From: Nostocales cyanobacterium LEGE 12452
GTDB lineage: Bacteria; Cyanobacteriota; Cyanobacteriia; Cyanobacteriales; Nostocaceae
Direction of reading: 5' to 3'
Length of the DNA: 64,000 nucleotides
Assembly: GCA_015206945.1 (NCBI GenBank)
Contig: JADEXV010000009.1
Coordinates: 1 to 64,000 of the forward strand
Below the pieces are notes generated by a model. It worked only from the letters and a program-made list of their open reading frames with translations. It searched no databases and was not told the origin of the DNA. A program made the translations under genes and the position numbers. Positions 26,841-36,167 of the stretch are shown piece by piece. The first letter of the stretch is position 1; each line of letters opens with the position of its first letter.

Positions 26841-28625
26841 ATGTTGTACACAAGTTTACGTATTATTACGAAAGTATCTGCGAATCTACTCTGTAAGCTT
26901 TTAGGACAGCCTAGTGTTACTAATTTAGAAACTCAACTTCACGAACAACAAGTTCAAATTCAGCAGCTAGAAGAACAAGAAAGGGCACTTTACCGAGTTA
27001 TTAGTAAAATTCGAGCTTCTCTTGAGTTAGAAACAATTTTTCGTACAACGACTAAGGAAACTTGTAAGTTACTCCGCGTCGAGAGGATTGCTGTTTATCG
27101 TTTCTATGAAAACTGGAGTGGAGAATTTGTTAGCGACTTTGAGTTTGCAGAGACTGGATGGGATGATGTAGAGACATTAGGAAAAAATACAGTTTGGAAT
27201 GACTCTTATCTACAAGAAAATCAAGGTGGACGATATCGTAATAATGAAACTTTAGCTGCTTCAGATGTCTATGCAGCAGACTTGTCTCAATGCCATTTAG
27301 AAGTTTTAGAACAGTTCCATATTCGAGCTTATGCAACTGCACCAATTTTTGTTGGAAAAAAACTGTGGGGAGTGCTTGCTGCTTATCAGCACTCACAGCC
27401 ACATGAATGGCAAAAATTAGAAATTCAGTTTCTATCTCAGATTGCAACGCAGCTAGGATTTGCAGTTAAACAGGCAGAATTTTTGGCTCAAGCAGAACAA
27501 AAAGCAGCAGAACTGTATAAAGCGAATCAGCAGCAGGACATTCTGTTTAACTTAGTTGCTGAAATTCGTGAATCTCTCAATCTAGACACTTTGTTCAAGA
27601 CTACTGTACGAGAAATTCGTAAGGCTCTACGGAGCGATCGCGTCAGTATTTTTCGATTTGATCCGGGATCGAACTATACCTCTGGTGAATTTGTTTCCGA
27701 GAATGTATTGCCTGACTACGATTCTACGATCGCCATCAAAGTAAAGGATCATTGTTTTGGTGAAAAATATGCAGTTGCTTATCACCAATGGCGTATACAG
27801 GTAGTATCAGATATTTATCAAGCTGGGCTAAAGGATTGCCACATTCAACTGTTAGAGCAATTTCAAATCAAGGCACAAATTGTTGCACCTTTAATGAAAG
27901 GAAAAACTCTATGGGGATTACTATGCGTTCATCAATGCCATTGTTCGCGTGAGTGGAAAAAGCCAGAAATTCAATTTATTCATCAGTTAGCCACTCAGTT
28001 TAATGTAGCTTTAGAACATTCTGAATTATTAGAGCAATTCCGCTCTCAAGCTAATCAACTTGCTCAAGCAAATCATGCTTTAGAAATAGCAAATTTTCAG
28101 CTAGAAAAACTTAGTAAGCTAGATGCTCTAACCCAAATCGCCAACCGTCATTGTTTCGATCAGTTTTTAGAGCAGGAGTGGAATCGACTAAGACTAAGTG
28201 AAAATTTTTTATCTTTAATTATATTTGATATCGACTATTTCAAGGATTATAACGATTCTTATGGACATTTAGCTGGAGATGAATGCTTAATACAAGTTGC
28301 TCGTGCAGCACAATCTGTATTAAAGCGTCCTACCGATCTACTAGCTCGTTATGGTGGTGAAGAATTTGTTGTAATTTTGCCAAATACGAACGAATCAGGT
28401 GCGATTAAGATAACTAAGCTGATTCAAAAATCTATTCAAGAATTAAAGATTCCTCATAAAAAGAAGAATAACTTTCAATATTTTGTGACCGTCAGCTTAG
28501 GTGTTGCAATTCAAAGACCAACAGATAAAAGTTCATCTCAAGATTTAATTAACGCCGCCGACAAAGCTTTATATAAAGCTAAAGAACAAGGACGCAATAG
28601 GTGGGTCTTTGCAGCAAAAATATAA
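26841..28625 (+). CDS. Diguanylate cyclase with two cyanobacteriochrome-type GAF domains
   Basis: A 594-residue protein: a short coiled coil (about 28-55), GAF1 (about 58-212), GAF2 (about 238-395), a coiled linker (about 400-425) and GGDEF (about 428-590). The cyclase has GGEEF (505-509) and an exact RxxD I-site (496-499) five residues before it, so it should make c-di-GMP and be product-inhibited. Both GAFs have the Cys-His bilin-attachment pattern of cyanobacteriochromes (Cys151-His152 in SQCHLEVLEQF; Cys333-His334 in KDCHIQLLEQF). GAF2 also has a DxCF motif (Asp303-His-Cys305-Phe), the mark of dual-cysteine blue-absorbing types. Light control of c-di-GMP is therefore likely, though inferred from motifs. 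Confidence 0.88.
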   Translation: MLYTSLRIITKVSANLLCKLLGQPSVTNLETQLHEQQVQIQQLEEQERALYRVISKIRASLELETIFRTTTKETCKLLRVERIAVYRFYENWSGEFVSDFEFAETGWDDVETLGKNTVWNDSYLQENQGGRYRNNETLAASDVYAADLSQCHLEVLEQFHIRAYATAPIFVGKKLWGVLAAYQHSQPHEWQKLEIQFLSQIATQLGFAVKQAEFLAQAEQKAAELYKANQQQDILFNLVAEIRESLNLDTLFKTTVREIRKALRSDRVSIFRFDPGSNYTSGEFVSENVLPDYDSTIAIKVKDHCFGEKYAVAYHQWRIQVVSDIYQAGLKDCHIQLLEQFQIKAQIVAPLMKGKTLWGLLCVHQCHCSREWKKPEIQFIHQLATQFNVALEHSELLEQFRSQANQLAQANHALEIANFQLEKLSKLDALTQIANRHCFDQFLEQEWNRLRLSENFLSLIIFDIDYFKDYNDSYGHLAGDECLIQVARAAQSVLKRPTDLLARYGGEEFVVILPNTNESGAIKITKLIQKSIQELKIPHKKKNNFQYFVTVSLGVAIQRPTDKSSSQDLINAADKALYKAKEQGRNRWVFAAKI

Positions 28626-28833
28626 GTTTAATGATGAAAAAATTAAAAATATAAAATTAAAAATACACAACTTTAATTCTGGGCTTGTATCCCACAATAA
28701 ATAAAGAATTGCTTCGAGATACGAGGCGCAAGGCATCTTTATTCCAAGCCCACAGCTTAAGCCGTGAGCTTGAGTTTTTAATTCGAGTGAAGCAAGTGAT
28801 AAAGCGATAGGTTGTGATGTTTCTGCCTCACTA

Positions 28834-29052
28834 CTAACTCACTTTCGGCTTGATATAGGCGATCGCTTGTTTCCAAACGGTGGTTTGCTGACTGTTTTCA
28901 TCAGCAAGAGAGATACACTGTGGGTCTTGCCATAAAACCCTTCCTGTGAGGACATCGCCAGTCAGCAGCTTTAATTCTACTGGCGTTGTTTGTTTAATCA
29001 GGTTTTGGACTTGTCTAATACTGGGTAAAGTGGTGTCAAATTCGGTAAGCAT
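28834..29052 (-). CDS. hfq: Cyanobacterial Hfq-type Sm-like protein
   Basis: A 72-residue protein with the Sm-like fold of cyanobacterial Hfq: PSIRQVQNLIKQTTPVELKL (helix and first strands), LLTGDVLTGRVLWQD and the end strand QAIAYIKP. Cyanobacterial Hfq lacks several RNA-contact residues of the E. coli protein and in Synechocystis works with the pilus base PilB1 rather than mainly as an sRNA chaperone. The frame is open upstream to 29148, but that would overlap the start of dapF; the ATG at 29052 gives the normal family length and begins with the conserved LTEFDTTLPS. It is divergent from dapF with 69 bases between the two starts, a neighbourhood conserved in cyanobacteria. Confidence 0.88.
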   Translation of the reverse strand: MLTEFDTTLPSIRQVQNLIKQTTPVELKLLTGDVLTGRVLWQDPQCISLADENSQQTTVWKQAIAYIKPKVS

Positions 29053-29121
29053 TTTTAGTAAAGATGAACCTACAAGGCAAAATAAAGAGTAACTAATCCT
29101 TGATAATTCATCCTTGAAGAA

Positions 29122-29961
29122 ATGGCAATCGAATTTACTAAGTATCATGGTCTGGGCAACGACTTTATTTTGATTGACAATCGCTCGTCATCTGTGCCCG
29201 TAGTGACTCCAGAGCAAGCGATCGAGTTGTGCGATCGCCATTTTGGTATCGGTGCTGATGGTGTAATTTTTGCCCTACCTGGAGAAAACGGCACTGACTA
29301 CACCATGCGGATTTTTAATTCCGATGGTTCAGAACCAGAAATGTGTGGCAATGGTATTCGCTGTTTAGCTGGCTTTTTAGCAGACTTAGAAGGCGAATCC
29401 CGCAATCAAGACTCATATCGCATTCATACTTTGGGTGGTGTAATGACTCCCCAACTGTTATCTGATGGTCAAGTTAAAGTAGATATGGGTTTACCCAGGT
29501 TACTCGCTAGCGAAATTCCGACTAATCTTGCACCCGCCCAAGAAAAAGTAATTTCTCAGCCGTTAGAGGTGGCGGGGCAAACTTGGGAAGTCACCTGTGT
29601 AAATATGGGAAATCCTCACTGCATCACCTTTGTAGAAGATGTCGCAGCAATTGAGTTAGAAACCATCGGCCCAAAATTCGAGCATCATCCAGTTTTTCCC
29701 CAACGCATAAATACCGAATTTATTCAAGTGGTACGCCGTGACTATTTGAAAATGCGGGTATGGGAACGGGGTGCTGGGATTACCTTAGCTTGCGGTACTG
29801 GTGCTTGTGCTTCCTTGGTAGCTGGTGTGTTAACTGGAAAATGCGATCGCACTGCGATTGTAGAATTACCTGGTGGCCCCTTGCAAATTGAATGGTCAGA
29901 AATCGACCAACGGGTTTACATGACAGGCCCGGCTGAAAAGGTATTCACTGGCAAACTGTAA
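29122..29961 (+). CDS. dapF: Diaminopimelate epimerase
   Basis: A 279-residue enzyme converting LL- to meso-diaminopimelate for lysine and peptidoglycan. Both catalytic cysteines are present in their motifs: Cys75 (EMCGNGIRC) and Cys224 ([10 protein letters not shown]). The opening [14 protein letters not shown] is the family N-terminus, so the start is secure. Length is normal. It is transcribed divergently from hfq. Confidence 0.96.
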   Translation: MAIEFTKYHGLGNDFILIDNRSSSVPVVTPEQAIELCDRHFGIGADGVIFALPGENGTDYTMRIFNSDGSEPEMCGNGIRCLAGFLADLEGESRNQDSYRIHTLGGVMTPQLLSDGQVKVDMGLPRLLASEIPTNLAPAQEKVISQPLEVAGQTWEVTCVNMGNPHCITFVEDVAAIELETIGPKFEHHPVFPQRINTEFIQVVRRDYLKMRVWERGAGITLACGTGACASLVAGVLTGKCDRTAIVELPGGPLQIEWSEIDQRVYMTGPAEKVFTGKL

Positions 29962-29997
29962 CCAGCTTCTCATTGGCATTACTCAAGTATTGGGAGG

Positions 29998-30054
29998 TTT
30001 GTAGTAAGCACTTTAGTGCTTAATAAATCAGGACTAAAGTCCTTACTACGAACT
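29998..30054. repeat. Dispersed palindromic repeat
   Basis: Contains ttgtagtaagcactttagtgctt and aggactaaagtccttactacgaac, two related palindromes in tandem. Related copies occur at about 21549-21572 and inside the MITE at 63293-63410. It separates two convergent genes and could act as a bidirectional transcription stop, which is inference. Confidence 0.75.
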
Positions 30055-30056
30055 TT

Positions 30057-31055
30057 TTAAGATTCACTTTCTGCTGGAGATTGGATCTGGGTATTAACTT
30101 TAGATTGTATAGATTCTTTATTAGAAATTGCGAGATATATACCCCCTAAAATTAGAGCCAGCCCTAATAAGTTAAAAATACTCAAGTTTTCCGAGAAAAG
30201 TATCCAAGCAAGAATCGCAACAATCACTGGATTGAGTAGTAAGAGTAAAGAGATAAATCCTGATGAGAAATTTTTCAGGCTGTATACAATTAGCCCATGA
30301 CCCAAGGCTTCGCAAATAGCAGCTAGGGCAAATACTACTAACCACCCCGACAAAGTAACTGGGAAAACTTGTTTTTCCAAGATTAGCACTATCGGTATCA
30401 TCAATGAAGTTGCGATCGCACAACGCCACACGAGGATGGTGATAGTTGAAAATTTATTACCGATCTGCTCGATAAGTAAAAAGTTTGCTGCATAAAATAT
30501 CGATGATATGAGGGCAACAGCATCACCTGTAATATTATTATTAGAACGCAATAAATCTTCAAATCCGACTGCGATCGCACCGATTATGGCTAAGATTAGA
30601 CCGATGATAAATTTGCGCCCAAAAATTTGATTAAAAAATAGCCATCCTCCTAAAGTAGTAAATAACGGATTGAGACTACCTAAGGCATTAGCATTCGCAG
30701 CACCAGTCTGAGTTAGCGCCCAAGTCCAAGATAATCGACCTAATACATGAACTAGACCTACTGCGATTAAAAGCGCTATCTCTTTGATTGGATAAGGCTG
30801 CTGTGGTAATACAGGTTTATCATCTGTAATTTGAGTACGTGTTTGGTTAATTCCACTCCATAATCCAAAGATAATTGTCGCTATCCATAAGCGATTAAAT
30901 AATGTAGCAACAGCGCTCATTTCTTTAACAGCAATTTTAATAAATATTGCTGTTGAAGATAAAGCTAATAATGCAATTATTACTATGATTATCGGCAGGA
31001 TTTTTGAAGTTTTATCAGACTTTTCTGCTGTTAAGCTTAATTGATTTTCTGCCAT
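30057..31055 (-). CDS. EamA/DMT-family permease
   Basis: A 332-residue drug/metabolite transporter with ten hydrophobic helices formed by two EamA repeats (about 20-165 and 175-312). Pfam-like features include the first-repeat SALGSLNPLFTTLGGWLFF-type helix and the second-repeat LLLLNPVIVAILAWILF. Both termini are polar. Exported substrates in this family are usually small metabolites or amino acids; none can be chosen. Its start codon lies 13 bases from the right-hand transposon end at 31068, so its original promoter may have been displaced by the insertion. Confidence 0.87.
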   Translation of the reverse strand: MAENQLSLTAEKSDKTSKILPIIIVIIALLALSSTAIFIKIAVKEMSAVATLFNRLWIATIIFGLWSGINQTRTQITDDKPVLPQQPYPIKEIALLIAVGLVHVLGRLSWTWALTQTGAANANALGSLNPLFTTLGGWLFFNQIFGRKFIIGLILAIIGAIAVGFEDLLRSNNNITGDAVALISSIFYAANFLLIEQIGNKFSTITILVWRCAIATSLMIPIVLILEKQVFPVTLSGWLVVFALAAICEALGHGLIVYSLKNFSSGFISLLLLLNPVIVAILAWILFSENLSIFNLLGLALILGGIYLAISNKESIQSKVNTQIQSPAESES

Positions 31056-31067
31056 TTAGTTTATATG

Positions 31068-32322
31068 TCAGGACTTACGCAACTGGCACAAATAGCGGGC
31101 AGGGTGCAGCCCTGACACGCTACAATTTAAATCAAAACAAGCACATAAGAATACTTGGGCGTTTCAGTTGCTGAATTAAATAATTAGAAAGCAAGTTATG
31201 CTTGATTTGATAGATAGTTTAGCCAGTTCTATAGGCTAAATTCTTTAACCTAACCCAAACCAACATTGCACAAGCAATATGATTTCTGTGAAGCCTAGCT
31301 TTCCGGCACATGCCTTGATTCAATGCCAGTTAGTTGTTTAATTTCCCTGTGAAACTCCTCTATGTTCCAACTAATTTTACACACAAGACAGTACAACATC
31401 CGTGGAACTTTGAGATAAATCGTTAGTGGCGACATAATCCCTTCTGTTGGTAGAAACAGTAACCCGGAATAGTTTCACTTTTTTATTAGCTGGGAACCCT
31501 TTAATTTTTATTATTTTACCACAGTCTAATTCTTATTGCTTCCATTCTAATAATTCAATCCGTTTATACTTTTCTTGATCAAATTTATCATCAACTAAAC
31601 GATTATTTTTTAAAGGGCAATAATAAATTTTGTCTAAGCTATCAATATATAGCATTAAACTGTGTACCGCATACCATGTATCCATCAAAACAGTATCAAA
31701 TGGTAAAAGCTTATAATACACAAGGCTTTGGAGCATGTCTTTCACATGGTCTATCTTAGTTTTGCCATCGACATCAGGATTAAAAATTCGATAATCTATG
31801 ACCCAAAATCTTTGAAGTGTAGGGTTGACATACACGCAGCTAACTACACCAATGCCTTTAAGGACACCATGCTCATTACCACTATATAGTATAGCTGACT
31901 ATTTCTATTTCTTCAGAATACCTTTTATCTAAAACGCTATCATCAAATATTATGTAACCATTGTCATCAGGTTCAACTAGCTCTTTCCCGTTATCCCATA
32001 CTAAACGAGGTGTTAATTTCTCTCTTTTCAAATCATAGTTAATGGCATCATGACTAATACTCTCTAAATGCTCTGCCAAATTGGTAATTGTATAATTAAT
32101 TTGACTACTTAATAAGTATTGGCAGTAACTAAGCTTAGTAAATCTCATTACCGTTAGCAAATTTATCTAATACAACTTCTACTTATTTTCTCATGAATAT
32201 TTCATGCTTTGCTTCCACGAGACAGACTTCTATTACGAAGACAAGGCTTTCAAATTCAGATTTAGTTAATACTCATGTACTATCAACTGGCGATCACATT
32301 GTGCCAGTTGCGTAAGTCCTGA
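31068..32322. mobile_element. Degraded insertion sequence with 24-bp perfect ends (IS701-like)
   Basis: A 1255-bp element bounded by perfect inverted repeats of 24 bp: left 31068-31091, beginning tcaggacttacgcaactg, and right 32299-32322 as its exact reverse complement. It contains a broken transposase of the IS4/IS701 type on the minus strand. No clear target-site duplication flanks it. The perfect ends beside a decayed transposase suggest it could still be moved by a related active copy elsewhere. Confidence 0.9.
31210..32160 (-). pseudogene. Broken IS701-like transposase
   Basis: The reading is spread over several frames. The first part (32160-31882) encodes SYCQYLLSSQINYTITNLAE and LTPRLVWDN, the usual opening of this Nostoc transposase group. 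The second (31835-31533) contains the DDE-region strand TVLMDTWYA with the second catalytic-type Asp. The third (about 31356-31316) reads FHREIKQLTGIES, the usual distal region, then a stop; the last (about 31295-31215) continues in another frame as HRNHIACAMLVWVRLKN. At least three disruptions are needed, so no functional protein is expected. Confidence 0.88.
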
Positions 32323-32974
32323 AAACATTAGCCATAATATAATAAGTCAATATTAATTTATACTTGAGATTAAGTATACTTGGTTAATTTAAAAACTTAT
32401 ATCTAGTCAAATTACTAGAATCTATCGTAAGGGTAAATAAACTGATACTGTACTGATAAAGTTTTGGTAAGACTGACTGCAATCTTTGACTGTGCAACGA
32501 ATGCGCAATACCCATCTATTGCCAAACGTTCTCCTGGTATTGGTGGAACAAAAACCGATGTGCAATTAAAAAATTAAGTCTGTTAGTGGCTGAAAACAGT
32601 CGATTTTCGGTACTCGTCAAAATGAAGAATCTGATAGAAAGTTGATTGTCACATCTAGATTTAACAGTTCAATCAAGCTCGCGTAGACCAGATAGCCCTG
32701 ACAATTGGGCTAAACCAGGAAATATAACTGTATTGTAACGGTAGCTAAAGCTACCGTTTTTTGTTGACGTTGCAAAAGTTTACATTTAGAATGGAATCGT
32801 CAAAAACCAATAAGTATTTATTCTTATCTATCCTGATAATTTGACATTCAATGAGTATATATTCTTGTCTATACCAAAAATTTAATATTCTATAGTTAAA
32901 GAATGTTTACAAAAGTATTGATTCCTTAATATAATGAAATCAAAAGCGATAAGCCAAATTGATTGTCAGAAGTG
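32323..32974. other. Gene-free stretch between the IS and ndhD
   Basis: About 650 bases. It contains a strong terminator-like hairpin (32738-32762) without an obvious gene before it, and an open piece near 32490-32577 that reads protein-like (AQYPSIAKRSPGIGGTKTD) but has no start codon, perhaps a relic. The remainder to 32974 is AT-rich and must contain the ndhD promoter. Confidence 0.5.
32738..32762 (+). terminator. Strong intrinsic terminator without an obvious gene
   Basis: acggtagct (32738-32746) and agctaccgt (32749-32757) are perfect 9-bp arms with a 2-base nominal loop and a six-T tail. Orientation by the T-tract is plus. The upstream 400 bases hold no intact gene, so it may end a small RNA or a decayed gene. 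Confidence 0.8.
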
Positions 32975-34588
32975 ATGAATGCTATTGAATTTCCCTGGCT
33001 AACAGCCATAATCCTCTTACCCTTGGTGGCTGCCTTAGCCATCCCCCTAATCCCAGACAAGGAAGGTAGAACTGTTCGGTGGTATGGTCTGGGAGTTGCT
33101 TTTGCCGACTTTGCACTGATGATTTATGCCTTTTGGTATAAGTACGACTTCCAAAGCTCAACACTCCAACTTGTAGAAAACTATCCTTGGATACCGCAGT
33201 TAGGTTTGCATTGGGCTGTGGGGGTTGATGGTTTATCGATGCCCTTACTGCTTCTGACAGGCTTAATAAATACCCTCGCAATATTCGCGGCTTGGAAAGT
33301 TACCACCAAGCCGCGATTATTTTATGGTTTGATGTTAGCAATGTACAGCGCCCAGCTTGGCGTATTTGTTGCCCAAGATTTGCTGTTGTTCTTCCTAATG
33401 TGGGAAATCGAGTTAGTGCCGGTTTACCTGCTGATTTCCATCTGGGGAGGACAAAACCGCCGTTATGCCGCTACTAAGTTCATTCTTTACACCGCTGCTG
33501 CATCAATATTTATCTTGATTGCTGGTTTTGCAATGGCATTCTCTGGAGATACCGTCACTTTCGATATGGCGACTCTAGGAATGAAAGAATACCCCAAAAC
33601 CTTAGAATTGCTAGTTTATGCAGGTTTCTTAATAGCCTTTGGTGTGAAGTTGCCGATTTTCCCTTTACACACTTGGCTGCCTGATGCCCACGGTGAAGCA
33701 TCAGCACCCGGTTCAATGATTTTGGCTGGTGTACTGTTAAAAATGGGTGGTTATGCCCTCATCCGCTTCAATGTGGAAATGTTACCCAATGCCCATGTGA
33801 CTTTTGCCCCAGTGTTAGCAGTTTTGGGTGTGGTTAATATTGTCTACGGTGCTTGCTGTGCTTTTGCCCAAACCAATCTCAAACGCCGCTTGGCTTACTC
33901 TTCAATTGCCCACATGGGGTTTGTGCTGATTGGGATTGCCTCTTACACAGAACTGGGTATCAGTGGTGCAGTGTTACAGATGGTTTCTCACGGCTTGATT
34001 GCTGCTAGCTTGTTCTTCCTCTCTGGTGTGACTTACGATCGCACCCACACCTTGATGATGGATAAAATGGGCGGTATGGCTAAGGTAATGCCCAAAACCT
34101 TTGCTCTGTTTACCATTGGTTCAATGGCTTCTCTCGCTTTACCCGGAATGAGTGGTTTTGTGGGTGAGTTGATGGTGTTTCTGGGTATCGCCAGCAGTGA
34201 TGTTTACAGTTCCAGTTTCAAAGTTGTAGTCGTTCTGCTGTCGGCGGTTGGTGTGATTTTGACACCGATTTATTTACTGTCGATGCTGCGTCAAGTGTTC
34301 TACGGGGAGCAAAATCAGGAGTTACACTTAGATGCTGTAATATCTGATGTCAAACCCCGCGAAATATTTATTACCGCTTGTTTGTTACTGCCAATCATCG
34401 GAATCGGGTTTTATCCCAAGTTAGCAACGCAGACTTATGATGTGAAAGCAGTAGAATTAGCCGCCCATGCTCGCCAAGTTCTACCAGTTGTTGCTCATCA
34501 ACAACCATCAAGTCTGTACTCGCGTATTTTCTCTGCACCAACATTGGCTACTTCTCAAGTTGAAAGTTCGATTAACATTTCTGAGTAA
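32975..34588 (+). CDS. ndhD: NAD(P)H-quinone oxidoreductase subunit 4 (NdhD)
   Basis: A 537-residue, 14-helix subunit of the NDH-1 complex in the thylakoid membrane, homologous to NuoM/ND4 and part of the proton-pumping arm. Characteristic segments are [16 protein letters not shown] (about 81-96), [17 protein letters not shown] (with the key membrane Glu) and [20 protein letters not shown]. Alternative upstream starts (TTG 32963, GTG 32972) are in frame, but the ATG gives the usual MNAIEFPWL opening. It is alone, without ndhF next to it; cyanobacteria have several ndhD paralogues, and which one this is (NdhD1/D2 respiratory versus D3/D4 CO2 uptake) is not certain, with D1/D2 favoured by sequence feel. 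Confidence 0.93.
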   Translation: MNAIEFPWLTAIILLPLVAALAIPLIPDKEGRTVRWYGLGVAFADFALMIYAFWYKYDFQSSTLQLVENYPWIPQLGLHWAVGVDGLSMPLLLLTGLINTLAIFAAWKVTTKPRLFYGLMLAMYSAQLGVFVAQDLLLFFLMWEIELVPVYLLISIWGGQNRRYAATKFILYTAAASIFILIAGFAMAFSGDTVTFDMATLGMKEYPKTLELLVYAGFLIAFGVKLPIFPLHTWLPDAHGEASAPGSMILAGVLLKMGGYALIRFNVEMLPNAHVTFAPVLAVLGVVNIVYGACCAFAQTNLKRRLAYSSIAHMGFVLIGIASYTELGISGAVLQMVSHGLIAASLFFLSGVTYDRTHTLMMDKMGGMAKVMPKTFALFTIGSMASLALPGMSGFVGELMVFLGIASSDVYSSSFKVVVVLLSAVGVILTPIYLLSMLRQVFYGEQNQELHLDAVISDVKPREIFITACLLLPIIGIGFYPKLATQTYDVKAVELAAHARQVLPVVAHQQPSSLYSRIFSAPTLATSQVESSINISE

Positions 34589-34700
34589 ATTAACTTCCCA
34601 TTAAGGGATCTGCAAGTAAATTCTAAATATTAGGAGAATAAAGGGGTGGTTTTATAACTACCCCTAAAATTTTGGAACTATTGAGTTGAAACAGCTTTTT

Positions 34701-34780
34701 AGGTAGGGGCAATTCATGTAGACGCATTAGCAAAGCGTTTCATATAGAAACGGCCTCCCGCAGGGTATTGTCCTTACCTA
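34701..34780. repeat. Short inverted-repeat element
   Basis: Bounded by aggtaggggcaat and attgtccttacct, inverted with three mismatches, and containing attagcaaagcgtttc and cggcctcccgcagggt. It looks like a dispersed Nostoc repeat downstream of ndhD. Confidence 0.65.
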
Positions 34781-34813
34781 AAAATTATTCAAATTTGAGA
34801 GTTCCGTCAATAC

Positions 34814-34865
34814 TTAAGTTTTAATAAGCACCGCCTTTCCTCACAAGTTCCTCACATTCTTTTTA
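34814..34865 (+). promoter_or_regulatory. Duplicated box region, copy 1 (ttcctca direct repeats)
   Basis: Contains ttcctcacaagttcctca: two ttcctca heptamers with a 4-base spacer, an 11-base period. This is the layout of OmpR/PhoB-family response-regulator boxes. Preceded by ttaagttttaataagcacc. Confidence 0.5.
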
Positions 34866-34955
34866 ATCAGAGATCTTATATAAGGACAAACTCTGTACTT
34901 TTAATATTAGTTTTGTTGATATTTCAGCAAACTCCAGTCTGAATTCTGACAAAAT

Positions 34956-35007
34956 TTAAGTTTTAATAAGCACCACGTTTCCTCACAAGTTCCTCAGATT
35001 ATTTTTA
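34956..35007 (+). promoter_or_regulatory. Duplicated box region, copy 2 (ttcctca direct repeats)
   Basis: The same 52-nt segment repeated 142 bases downstream with about four to five substitutions. The double heptamer ttcctcacaagttcctca is unchanged, while bases between blocks vary. Located about 400 bases before the first secreted protein gene. Confidence 0.5.
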
Positions 35008-35408
35008 TACCTTCAATATAGAGACACTCAACTATTGCAATTAATTAGCTTGAGAGTTTACAGCCTTCTTGCGTTGGGGTCTTTCGGCAAAAGCTAGACA
35101 ACCTCTTTTTTTAGCAAAGGTATTAAGGCTTAATTCTACTTTTGCATCTGTAGGAGAGTTCTCTCATGGATTTTACAGAGAAAGTGCCATTTTTTAATCT
35201 CAAGACTTTAGACTATTACAGGTGAGTCCTACGTAGGTGATACTATACCTACACTAAGTTAATTCCTGCCACAGTTAAAAGCGATTTAGTTTCTAAATAA
35301 AGTAAACCTTCTAGTGATTTATCCTGCACTAGTTAAATAGTTGGGGGAGATGCATTTTGACTGCATTTTCCATGAAAAAACAACTTTAACAACATAGGTA
35401 CAATCAAT

Positions 35409-36008
35409 ATGAACTTTAAACAATTTGGTGTATTACTATCTCTGTCTACAATTCTTGGACTCAACGTGATTGGAACCAAGGTTTTGGCTGACGAGCCTAG
35501 TATTACTTTTGGAGATGCAATCGCGGCTAGGGGTAGTGCATGTAAGGTTGCCGATCAGCTTGCTGGAGAGGATGGTAGAACCTTATCGCTCATCTTGGAT
35601 AACTTTAGTGCATTCAGTGGTGCCCGTAAAAGATGTATTTTACGCGTTCAAACTTTTATTCCAAGTGGTTTCATCATCCAAAATGTACAAGCACTATACC
35701 AAGGAAATACTGATATTAATAGAGGGAGTAGAGGTACCAGCTTAAGCAGAACTTATAGCTTTAGTGGTGGTGCTTTTGGGCAAGCCGTAGCTCGCCCTCA
35801 AACTACCAATTTTGCAGCGACTAAGGCATTTGCAGAGCAAGATGAGATTACTGTTCTAGCTGCTACAGGTTTATGTAGTGGTGGTGGGCAAGGACTATTA
35901 GGTATTAATCTGGTTGCACAATCCTCACCAGGAAGTTCTATTTACCTTGATACAGCCGATCTCAATGCTGGGGATGTGATACTTCGTTTTGACCTAAAGC
36001 GTTGCTAG
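35409..36008 (+). CDS. Secreted DUF4360-like protein
   Basis: A 199-residue exported protein with a signal peptide (cleavage expected after VLA at residue 27). The mature part has a Cys pattern (GSACKVADQ, RKRCILRVQ, ATGLCSGGG, final LKRC) and a beta-rich look: LSLILDNFSAF, FIPSGFIIQNVQALYQG. These features resemble the DUF4360 family of small secreted proteins, tentatively. A weaker relative follows at 36168, sharing the ordering of a first Cys, an ARCIIRI/KRCILRV strand and a late VLGVNLVL/LLGINLVA strand, so the two look like an ancient tandem pair. The long upstream region with duplicated boxes suggests tight control. Confidence 0.75.
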   Translation: MNFKQFGVLLSLSTILGLNVIGTKVLADEPSITFGDAIAARGSACKVADQLAGEDGRTLSLILDNFSAFSGARKRCILRVQTFIPSGFIIQNVQALYQGNTDINRGSRGTSLSRTYSFSGGAFGQAVARPQTTNFAATKAFAEQDEITVLAATGLCSGGGQGLLGINLVAQSSPGSSIYLDTADLNAGDVILRFDLKRC

Positions 36009-36075
36009 TAGTTGCTTTTAGCGATTCTGAGGATAGATGGTGATACACCGCACCGAATTCCAAATTTAGTGGTCT

Positions 36076-36110
36076 TCAATGAGTGGTGGGTCTAAATCCC
36101 CACTCATTGA
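36076..36110. other. Hairpin between the two secreted protein genes
   Basis: tcaatgagtgg (36076-36086) is the exact reverse complement of ccactcattga (36100-36110), loop of 13 bases. No T-tract follows, so it may partially terminate or stabilise the first message rather than act as a full terminator. Confidence 0.6.
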
Positions 36111-36167
36111 ATCTACCGAATGTATTCTTCTTTAAAATTACAAATTTCTATTGATGGAGAGAAAGTT

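Larger units (their letters stand above)
34589..35408. other. Long regulatory-looking gap before the secreted protein pair
   Basis: About 820 bases without a gene. It contains an inverted-repeat element (34701-34780), two copies of a 52-nt regulatory-looking repeat (34814-34865 and 34956-35007), and about 400 further AT-rich bases before the next ATG. A long 5' leader with an embedded regulatory RNA is possible but not recognised. Confidence 0.55.

Noticed and set aside
31533-31835. Separate hypothetical gene
   Set aside because: It is one fragment of a frameshifted transposase bounded by the IS ends, not an independent gene.
31882-32160. Separate hypothetical gene
   Set aside because: It is the N-terminal fragment of the same broken transposase.
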